Source of the DNA: Gammaproteobacteria bacterium | GTDB lineage: Bacteria; Pseudomonadota; Gammaproteobacteria; Pseudomonadales; Azotimanducaceae | Assembly (NCBI GenBank): GCA_028821035.1 | Contig: JAPPHP010000219.1 | Coordinates: 1-5,520 of the forward strand | Length of the DNA stretch: 5,520 nucleotides | Direction: 5' to 3' | Shown here: positions 1 to 4,822 of the stretch, piece after piece | Layout of the letters: each line of letters opens with the position of its first letter | Position numbering within the stretch: the stretch's first letter is position 1 | Position numbers and translations under genes: made by a program | Notes under the pieces: model-generated | The model's database searches: none | Told to the model about the DNA's origin: nothing | What the model saw: the letters and a program-made list of their open reading frames with translations, nothing else

Positions 1-451
1 GTTCCGAGGCGGCGGCCACGATGTCGTCCGGCGGGCGTTCGGCGAGTACCCGCCGCACGGTCGAGGAGGCGCTCAGGGTGACGATGGTGCCGGGCGTCGC
101 GGCCAGCCGGCGCCGCGCGATCCGTACCGTGTCGTCGAGGGCCGCGTCCGCCAGGGCGAGCACGTCGTCGCAGTGGTTGGCAGCGCGGTGCGCAACGGGA
201 GATTCGCCGGAGGGCAGCGTGTCGATCCAGTGCTGGACGACCCTGCCCACGGCGCCCATGCTCGGGCGCGCGTCGCGCAGGACCTCTGCGCAACGCAGGA
301 TGCCCGGTCCGTCGTCCGGGTCCGCCGCCCGCGCGAACTCCCGGAGCGCCGCGAGCGCATGACGCGCGAGGACGGCCGCACCGTCGGTGGTATTGGCGCG
401 CAGTCGGTCGGCGAGTTGGTGCGGGTCCCCGGGGGAGGCCGGCAGGATCAG
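1..451 (-). CDS. eIF2B-like / sugar-phosphate isomerase-like protein, N-terminal part (runs off left edge)
   Basis: The minus-strand frame read from base 451 to base 1 is open for 150 codons and continues outside the window. It starts with an alpha-helical N-terminus containing DRLRANTTDGAAVLARHALA. This is followed by a conserved-looking ARPSMGAV segment, then PGTIVTLSASSTVRRVL and PPDDIVAAASE. An N-terminal helical domain, an 'RPSM' segment and a beta-strand ending in 'T-x-S-x-S-x-T-V' is the pattern I know from the eIF2B alpha/beta/delta family. In bacteria and archaea that family includes ribose-1,5-bisphosphate and methylthioribose-phosphate isomerases and poorly characterised relatives. 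The catalytic half lies beyond the window, so the reaction cannot be assigned. The gene follows the crotonase gene directly. No in-frame ATG, GTG or TTG lies near the N-terminus. The best start is CTG at 451-449, overlapping the crotonase TGA as CTGA; a CTG at 445-443 is the alternative. The first in-frame ATG is inside the conserved RPSM segment, which is too late. Confidence 0.72.
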   Translation of the reverse strand, partial: MILPASPGDPHQLADRLRANTTDGAAVLARHALAALREFARAADPDDGPGILRCAEVLRDARPSMGAVGRVVQHWIDTLPSGESPVAHRAANHCDDVLALADAALDDTVRIARRRLAATPGTIVTLSASSTVRRVLAERPPDDIVAAASE

Positions 452-1269
452 CGGCCCGTGAACTGCGGCTTGCGCCGTTCGAGAAAGGCGCGGACACCCT
501 CCTCGAAGTCCTCGGACTGGAACATGGCGCCGAGGTGCACCATCAGGTGATCGACGGCGGTGTCGTAGGATTCCTCGAGGCCCATGCGCATCATGCGCTT
601 GGTGGTCTGCACGGCCATCGGCGCGTTGTCGGCGATCTCGCCGGCCCACTGCAGCGCCGTCGGCATGAGTTCGTCGTCGGGCACCACGGTGTTGACGAGA
701 CCGATCTCCCTGGCCTCCTCCGCGCCGAGCGTGCGGGCCCGGTAGTAGAGTTCGGCCGCCTTCGCCCAGCCGATGAGCCGGGGCAGGAGCCACGTGCCGC
801 CGCTTTCGGGCACGACGTTCCGCTTCGCGGTCACCGCCGCCATCTTTGCGCTCTCAGCCGCGATACGGATGTCGGCGAGCAGGGTGATGTCCATGCCGTA
901 GCCCGCCGCCGCGCCGTTGACCGCGCACACCACCGGCGTGTCGATGTTCCACATGACGTTGATGGGCGCATCGCGCAGGTCGAAGAGCTGGCGCGGCCGG
1001 TTCTGTCCCCGCGTCGTCGCCTGGCTCCCGATCCCGCCCTGGCCGACGGCGACCAGGTCGAGCCCGGAGCAGAAGCCTCGCCCGGCGCCGGTCAGGACGA
1101 TGCAGCGGATGTCGGGATCCTTGTTGGCCTCGACCAGCTTCGCCGACAGTTCCCCGAGCATCTCGGGGCTGATGGCGTTCAGGCGCTCCGGGCGGTTGAG
1201 CGTCAGGATGAGAATGCGATCCTGCTGTTCGACGAGGAGTTCGTCGGTGGCGGAAGCGCTGATGGTCAT
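448..1269 (-). CDS. Enoyl-CoA hydratase/isomerase family (crotonase) protein
   Basis: This is a complete 273-residue crotonase-fold protein of normal family length, expected to be cytoplasmic and to act on acyl-CoA thioesters. Visible family marks are LTLNRPERLNAIS (residues 22-34), the first oxyanion-hole segment GRGFCSGLDL (63-72), the second oxyanion segment VNGAAAGYGMD (117-127) and VVPESGGTWLLPRLIG (152-167). Aligned by eye with rat mitochondrial enoyl-CoA hydratase, the two catalytic glutamates are replaced: Glu144 falls on Asp127 and Glu164 falls near Thr147. Glu155 sits where PaaG-type isomerases, as I recall them, carry the acid in a 'P-D-x-GG' motif. Isomerase or another crotonase chemistry is therefore as likely as simple hydration, and the substrate is unknown. 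The ATG at 1269 has a good ribosome binding site 5 bases upstream. The TGA overlaps the proposed start of the downstream eIF2B-like gene, suggesting one transcript. Confidence 0.93.
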   Translation of the reverse strand: MTISASATDELLVEQQDRILILTLNRPERLNAISPEMLGELSAKLVEANKDPDIRCIVLTGAGRGFCSGLDLVAVGQGGIGSQATTRGQNRPRQLFDLRDAPINVMWNIDTPVVCAVNGAAAGYGMDITLLADIRIAAESAKMAAVTAKRNVVPESGGTWLLPRLIGWAKAAELYYRARTLGAEEAREIGLVNTVVPDDELMPTALQWAGEIADNAPMAVQTTKRMMRMGLEESYDTAVDHLMVHLGAMFQSEDFEEGVRAFLERRKPQFTGR

Positions 1270-1274
1270 GGCGG

Positions 1275-1280
1275 CCTCCC
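1275..1280 (-). promoter_or_regulatory. Ribosome binding site of the crotonase gene
   Basis: On the minus strand GGGAGG lies 5 bases before the ATG at 1269. This supports that codon as the crotonase start. Confidence 0.7.
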
Positions 1281-1302
1281 GGGGGCGGGCGAAAAAGGGG
1301 CA

Positions 1303-1308
1303 AGTGTA
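1303..1308 (-). promoter_or_regulatory. Candidate -10 box for the crotonase transcript
   Basis: On the minus strand the region reads GCGTACACTTGCC, giving TACACT (4 of 6 to TATAAT). It would place a transcription start some 25-30 bases before the crotonase ATG. The -35 position at 17-bp spacing reads CTGCCG, which is a poor match, so this is tentative. That hexamer partly overlaps the GCCGGC at 1324-1329. Confidence 0.33.
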
Positions 1309-1385
1309 CGCGCAAAGGGGTGGGCCGGCAGTCGAAAGTGTCGTGCCGCGGCGTTTGCGCAGGCCCTCTCTGGCGCCGAATCCGC

Positions 1386-1391
1386 TAGAAT
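1386..1391 (+). promoter_or_regulatory. Candidate -10 box for the R-M operon
   Basis: TAGAAT (5 of 6 to TATAAT) lies 30 bases upstream of the proposed methyltransferase start, predicting a transcript start near 1398. No good -35 hexamer lies 16-18 bases upstream (GCCCTC at 1363-1368), so the promoter is either weak or activator-dependent, or the box is fortuitous. Confidence 0.35.
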
Positions 1392-1410
1392 TCGCTGCCG
1401 TAGGCTGAGT

Positions 1411-1416
1411 GGGGAA
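1411..1416 (+). promoter_or_regulatory. Ribosome binding site favouring the TTG start of the methyltransferase
   Basis: GGGGAA lies 5 bases before the TTG at 1422. The alternative ATG at 1446 has only CGGGAC close by. The purine run therefore favours the TTG start, though the two options differ by only eight residues. Confidence 0.4.
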
Positions 1417-1421
1417 CGCCG

Positions 1422-2789
1422 TTGGAGAAGACGCCGCCGGGACTCATGGACGATGTCGGGATCGAGGCACTCGGAGAAGGGGAGAGAAGGGCGAGGGGCG
1501 GCGACGAAGCGACACTCAAGGAACAGCCTCTGAGTCTCTTGAGCGACCTGTTGCGGGCGGACTTGGGGTTCCACGGCACCAACGGGAAGTTCGCGACCCA
1601 CGGCTGGCACCCCTTTCCGGCCAAATTCCCACCGCAACTCCCGCAGTTCTTCATTGAACAACTGTCGGAGCCGGGACAGACCGTCCTCGATCCCATGTTG
1701 GGTTCCGGGACTACCCTAGTGGAGGCCCAGCGAGTCGGCCGACACGCGATTGGCTGCGACATCGATCCGCTAGCGCGGCTGATTGCGGCCGCGAAGTTGG
1801 CTCCGGTTCCTCCGATTGATGCTCTCCAGAGCGGACGTGCTGCCTTGGAGAGTGCCCAAAGGGACTATTGGACTCGGCGCAAGGACCTTGAGGGGGAGCT
1901 TCGCAGCCGGTTCGACGGGAAGACGCGGGACTTCCTGGACTACTGGTTCCTACCTGATCGTCAGCTAGAGTTGCTGGCCCTCCTCAGGCACATCGAAGGC
2001 GTCGAGAACCAGCCCATGCGGCAGTTCCTGCAAGTCGTCTTCTCTTCAACCATCATCGCGAAGTCCGGTGGCGTCTCGCTGGCGCGCGACCTTGCACACA
2101 CGAGGCCGCATCGCGTCTTGGACAAAGCGACGCCGTCCGCTTTCGCGGCTTTCGAGAAGCGGCTGAAAGCCAACGCGGTGCCTGGATGCGCGCCTTCGTC
2201 CGCCGTCAAGACCGAAGTGCGGGCGGCGAGCGCGAGTGACACCGGACTGTCTACCGGAAGCGTGGACCTGATCGTGACGTCACCACCCTATGCCAACAAC
2301 GCGATCGACTACATGCGGGCCCACAAGTTTTCCCTGGTGTGGCTCGGGTGGACTCTCGACGCGCTCACCGACATCCGCAAGACCTATCTCGGACACGATG
2401 CGCTGGCACTGGAGAGTTCCATCTCGTTGCCGGGTCGCTGCGAAACGACATTGGCCAGACTGGCCGAGTTGGATGGGCGGAAAGCTCAGGTTCTCCGTCG
2501 GTACTTCTGCGAAATGTCGGGAGTGCTGGCGGAGATGCATCGCGTTCTCCGTTCGGGAGGCTCGGCAGTAGTGGTAGTCGGCACGTCGACTCTCAGGGGG
2601 ATGGACGTGGAGACGCACAAGGCCCTCGAGGCAATTGCCGAAGGTCTCGGCTTTGCGTCGGCGGGGATTGGGGTGCGTCGTCTCGACCGGGACAAGCGGA
2701 TGATGCCGGCGCGATGGGGCGACTCGAGGCAGAGCCAGATTGAGCACCGGATGCACGAGGAGTACGCGATCGGACTGGTCAAGCCGTGA
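1422..2789 (+). CDS. Type II DNA methyltransferase, N4-cytosine-like (TSPPY class), predicted to modify GCCGGC
   Basis: This 455-residue protein is predicted to transfer a methyl group from S-adenosylmethionine to a base amino group and so protect host DNA from the endonuclease encoded next to it. In order it shows an HGWHPFPAKFPP segment (residues 60-71, typical just before the SAM domain in this group), motif I DPMLGSGTT (90-98, Met replacing the common Phe), the acidic strand IGCDIDP (110-116), and a variable region of roughly 130-280 that probably holds target recognition. It then shows motif IV TSPPY (286-290) followed by NNAIDYMRAHKFSLVWLG, and a late strand HRVLRSGGSAVVVVG (373-387). 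The PCQ and ENV motifs of C5-methyltransferases are absent. SPPY is usual for m4C enzymes, and the predicted target contains no adenine, so m4C is the best call; m6A is possible only if the target differs. The start is TTG 1422, with ATG 1446 as the alternative. The stop overlaps the endonuclease start, and methylase-first order allows protection before cutting. G+C is lower than in the flanks. Confidence 0.93.
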   Translation: MEKTPPGLMDDVGIEALGEGERRARGGDEATLKEQPLSLLSDLLRADLGFHGTNGKFATHGWHPFPAKFPPQLPQFFIEQLSEPGQTVLDPMLGSGTTLVEAQRVGRHAIGCDIDPLARLIAAAKLAPVPPIDALQSGRAALESAQRDYWTRRKDLEGELRSRFDGKTRDFLDYWFLPDRQLELLALLRHIEGVENQPMRQFLQVVFSSTIIAKSGGVSLARDLAHTRPHRVLDKATPSAFAAFEKRLKANAVPGCAPSSAVKTEVRAASASDTGLSTGSVDLIVTSPPYANNAIDYMRAHKFSLVWLGWTLDALTDIRKTYLGHDALALESSISLPGRCETTLARLAELDGRKAQVLRRYFCEMSGVLAEMHRVLRSGGSAVVVVGTSTLRGMDVETHKALEAIAEGLGFASAGIGVRRLDRDKRMMPARWGDSRQSQIEHRMHEEYAIGLVKP

Positions 2790-3643
2790 CGCGGGGAAAG
2801 CTGGCCGAACTCCGTGAGCATTACCACCAGAGCCTTTTCGAGGACCTCGTTCGCATCCAGTCAGGGCGACCGAACAACGCCGACAAGTCGAGCAAGTCCA
2901 GCGTTCAGATCAGCCGCGGGGTCATCGAGCGAATAGGACTCGAGGTGAAGACAGGTGCCGTGTCGGGACAGGCGAAAGGCTCCTTGTTTGAAGCGGCTAC
3001 TCGCGCGTTCCTTCGTCAGTCTTTCGAGGCCCTCGAACACCTACGCCCAGGCCTCTGGCATTTCTCGGTTGGCGGCAACATCTGGGACTTCGAGCAGTAC
3101 CGGCACCTCAGGGACATCAAGGAGGTTGTAGACGAGAACCGGGAACTACAGACGGTCTTCGGCGACTACATCGTCAGGCCCGATATTGTGGTTTCGCGGA
3201 GTCCGCTCGCCGACGACGAGGTCAACGAAGCAGCAGTCCTCCTCGCTCCGGATGACATTGGCGTGGCGGACCGGACACCCCTGCGCGAGGCGAACGCGGA
3301 CGATGAACCGGTGCGCATCCTACACGCGAGTGTGTCGTGCAAGTGGACAATTCGCAGCGACCGATCGCAGAACGCCCGGACAGAGGGCCTGAACCTCATT
3401 CGCAACCGGAAGGGGAAGACGCCCCATATAGTCGCGGTAACGGGAGAGCCCCTCCCATCGCGTATTGCCTCGCTCGCGTTTGGGACCGGCGACATTGACT
3501 GCGTCTATCACTTTGCCTTGGCAGAACTGCTCGCGGCGACCAAGGCGGAAGGAAATGAGACGGACGGCGACCTTCTAGAAACGATGGTCCGGGGCAGCCG
3601 CTTGCGGGACATTAGTGACCTGCCGTTCGACCTCATCACCTAG
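2786..3643 (+). CDS. NgoMIV-family type II restriction endonuclease, predicted to cut GCCGGC
   Basis: At 285 residues this is about the length of NgoMIV (286, recalled). The catalytic signature of the CCGG-core family (NgoMIV, Cfr10I, Bse634I, SgrAI) is intact: P132-D133, S184-C185-K186, and E200, with 13 residues between K and E as in NgoMIV; E69 matches the extra acidic residue Glu70. The CCGG-reading motif R190-S-D192-R193 follows the lysine at the same distance as Arg191/Asp193/Arg194. Residues I recall as contacting the outer G:C pair also correspond: D33 (in NNAD), Q62 (in SGQAKG) and R226 (in PSRIAS). The C-terminal DISDLPFDL also resembles NgoMIV. The protein should act as a tetramer on two sites (type IIF), cutting after the first G. 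GTG 2786 overlaps the methylase TGA as GTGA, with only a weak GGA about 11 bases upstream, suggesting coupled, low-level translation. No GCCGGC occurs inside this gene. The assignment is from recalled sequence, not a search. Confidence 0.95.
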   Translation: MTRGKLAELREHYHQSLFEDLVRIQSGRPNNADKSSKSSVQISRGVIERIGLEVKTGAVSGQAKGSLFEAATRAFLRQSFEALEHLRPGLWHFSVGGNIWDFEQYRHLRDIKEVVDENRELQTVFGDYIVRPDIVVSRSPLADDEVNEAAVLLAPDDIGVADRTPLREANADDEPVRILHASVSCKWTIRSDRSQNARTEGLNLIRNRKGKTPHIVAVTGEPLPSRIASLAFGTGDIDCVYHFALAELLAATKAEGNETDGDLLETMVRGSRLRDISDLPFDLIT

Positions 3644-3652
3644 GCAGTTTCC

Positions 3653-4804
3653 ATGCCACAACGCATCATCGACTTCGCCGTCGGCCGCACCAACCCCGAG
3701 ACCTTCCCCATCGAGCGCATGCAGCGCGCCGCGGCGGAGGCCATCGCGCGCGAGTTCGTCGAACTTACGGACTATCCGGGCAAGCTGGGCCACCCCGGCC
3801 TGCGGGCCGCGATGGCCCGCCGGGAGTCCGAGCGCGAGGGCGTGCCGGTGGACCCCGAGCGCATCGCACTGACGAACGGCTCGATGCAGGGCGTCACGCT
3901 GGTCGCCGAGGCGCTCACCCGGCCGGGCGACACCGTCGTCTGCGAAAAGTTCACCTACGTCGGCACGATCGGGGCGTACCGATCCCTCGGCATCGACATG
4001 CAAGGGGTGCCGGTGGACGAGGAGGGCATGCGCGTGGACCTGCTCGAGGCGAAGCTCGACGAACTCGGGGAAGTGCGGAAACCGAAGTTCATCTATGCGC
4101 TCACCACGTATCAGAACCCGACCGGGGCGACGATGCCGGTGGAGCGCCGGCGGCGTCTTGTCGAGATCGCCGAGCGCCGCGGCATCCCGATCGTCGAGGA
4201 CAACTGCTACGGCGACGTACACTTCGACGGCGAGAAGCCGCCGGCGCTGTTCGCGCTGTCCGACTACGCGGGCATCGTCTACCTGTGCTCCCTGTCCAAG
4301 ATCCTGGCGCCTGGACTGCGGCTCGGCTACGTGTACGCCCAGCCTCCCCTCCTCGACCCGATCCTGGCGCGGCGCCATGACGCGGGCAGCAATACCTTCG
4401 CCGCCGCCGTGGTGGCGGAGCTATACCGGGATGGCGTCTGGGATCTCACCGAGGAACTCAACGCGTCGCTCAAGGTCAAGAAGAACCTCGTGGTGGACGG
4501 CCTCGGCAACGAACTGTCGGACCTGTGCGCGTGGTCGAACCCGGCGGGCGGGCTCTTCGTATGGGTACGCTTTCCGGACGACGTCGACCTGGACCGGCTT
4601 GCCCGGCTCGCGGCCGAGCGCGGCGTGCACTACGCGCCGGGCGCCAACTTCCACATCCACGGCACGCGCATACCGTACCTGCGGCTCGCTTTCGGGCACG
4701 TGCCGGACGCCGACATCCGGGACGGGATACCGATTCTCGCCCGCTGCATCCGGGAGGCGCGCACGAGCAACGCGGCGCGGGAGTTCGACAGCCTCTTCGA
4801 CTGA
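3653..4804 (+). CDS. PLP-dependent aminotransferase, class I/II (fold type I), 2-aminoadipate-transaminase-like
   Basis: This complete 383-residue cytoplasmic enzyme is predicted to move an amino group between an amino acid and a 2-oxo acid using pyridoxal phosphate. It shows the full fold-type I set: YPGKLGHPGLR near the N-terminus (41-51), NGSMQG at the phosphate-binding turn (75-80), YQNPTGATMP (153-162), the PLP-ring aspartate in VEDNCYGD (D183), SLSKILAPGLRLGY (213-226) with the Schiff-base lysine K216, and R344 in YLRLAF as the likely substrate-carboxylate arginine. The overall pattern resembles MocR/LysN-type aminotransferases without the DNA-binding domain; valine, aromatic or aminoadipate substrates cannot be told apart here. 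The ATG at 3653 precedes the conserved IIDFAVGRTNPETFP start. It has no visible Shine-Dalgarno and lies 9 bp after the endonuclease stop, in the same frame. It may be co-transcribed with the R-M genes. It is convergent with the kinase gene downstream. Confidence 0.92.
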   Translation: MPQRIIDFAVGRTNPETFPIERMQRAAAEAIAREFVELTDYPGKLGHPGLRAAMARRESEREGVPVDPERIALTNGSMQGVTLVAEALTRPGDTVVCEKFTYVGTIGAYRSLGIDMQGVPVDEEGMRVDLLEAKLDELGEVRKPKFIYALTTYQNPTGATMPVERRRRLVEIAERRGIPIVEDNCYGDVHFDGEKPPALFALSDYAGIVYLCSLSKILAPGLRLGYVYAQPPLLDPILARRHDAGSNTFAAAVVAELYRDGVWDLTEELNASLKVKKNLVVDGLGNELSDLCAWSNPAGGLFVWVRFPDDVDLDRLARLAAERGVHYAPGANFHIHGTRIPYLRLAFGHVPDADIRDGIPILARCIREARTSNAAREFDSLFD

Positions 4805-4822
4805 GCGCGTCAGGAGACGCGC
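4805..4822. terminator. Hairpin between convergent genes, possible bidirectional terminator
   Basis: GCGCGTC (4805-4811), loop AGGA (4812-4815) and GACGCGC (4816-4822) form a perfect 7-bp GC-rich stem with a 4-base loop. It begins directly after the aminotransferase TGA (4802-4804) and overlaps the last codons of the minus-strand kinase gene. Neither side has a following T-run, so it is not a textbook intrinsic terminator. It could help Rho-dependent termination or protect 3' ends. Confidence 0.45.

Larger units (their letters stand above)
1270..1421. other. Divergent intergenic region between crotonase and R-M operon
   Basis: This is the only sizeable noncoding stretch in the window (152 bp). 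It holds one -10-like box per direction, a ribosome binding site for each flanking gene, and one GCCGGC (1324-1329), the predicted target of the neighbouring endonuclease. A 7-base inverted repeat, GCGCAAA at 1310-1316 and TTTGCGC at 1354-1360, also lies here, but is within chance expectation for this length. I see no room for a controller (C) protein gene and no convincing C-box. Confidence 0.7.
1422..3643 (+). other. Two-gene type II R-M cassette, probably horizontally acquired
   Basis: The methyltransferase and endonuclease genes form a bicistronic unit with a 4-base overlap. The cassette sits between a minus-strand crotonase gene and a plus-strand aminotransferase gene. Sampled 60-base lines have 60-62% G+C inside (2401-2460 and 2941-3000), against 65-73% in the flanking genes (661-720, 4141-4200, 5041-5100). 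Third positions are less uniformly G or C, with codons such as CGA, ATA and CTA. I see no integrase, transposase, inverted terminal repeats or clear target duplication, no Vsr repair gene and no controller gene. Confidence 0.7.

Noticed and set aside
73..381. A 102-codon minus-strand frame starting at GTG 381
   Set aside because: Its protein is Arg/Ser/Thr-rich shadow sequence; the other minus-strand frame through the same bases shows eIF2B-like segments.
1310..1360. Inverted repeat GCGCAAA / TTTGCGC with a 37-base gap in the divergent region, as an operator
   Set aside because: A 7-base inverted match somewhere in 150 bp is about what chance gives, and the two arms are not placed symmetrically to the two -10-like boxes.
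1270..1421. A controller (C) protein gene or C-box for the R-M system
   Set aside because: The gap is only 152 bp, holds no small helix-turn-helix reading frame, and I find no convincing paired C-box symmetry.
535..1533. A 332-codon plus-strand open frame antisense to the crotonase gene
   Set aside because: It is a product of high G+C: low complexity, Arg/Gly/Ala-rich and without recognisable motifs, while the opposite strand carries a complete crotonase with intact motifs.
1401..3645. TAGGC at 1401-1405 and 3641-3645 flanking the R-M cassette, as a possible target-site duplication
   Set aside because: Only five bases match, which is expected by chance when two short junction regions are compared, and one copy includes the endonuclease stop codon. 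There are no terminal inverted repeats and no transposase.
3643..3657. GGCA...TGCC stem that could hide the aminotransferase ATG
   Set aside because: A 4-bp stem with a 7-base loop is too weak to support a regulatory call.
3575..4378. A 267-codon minus-strand open frame opposite the aminotransferase gene
   Set aside because: It mirrors aminotransferase codons, is rich in His, Arg and Asp, and shows no domain; the plus-strand frame has a full set of PLP-enzyme motifs.
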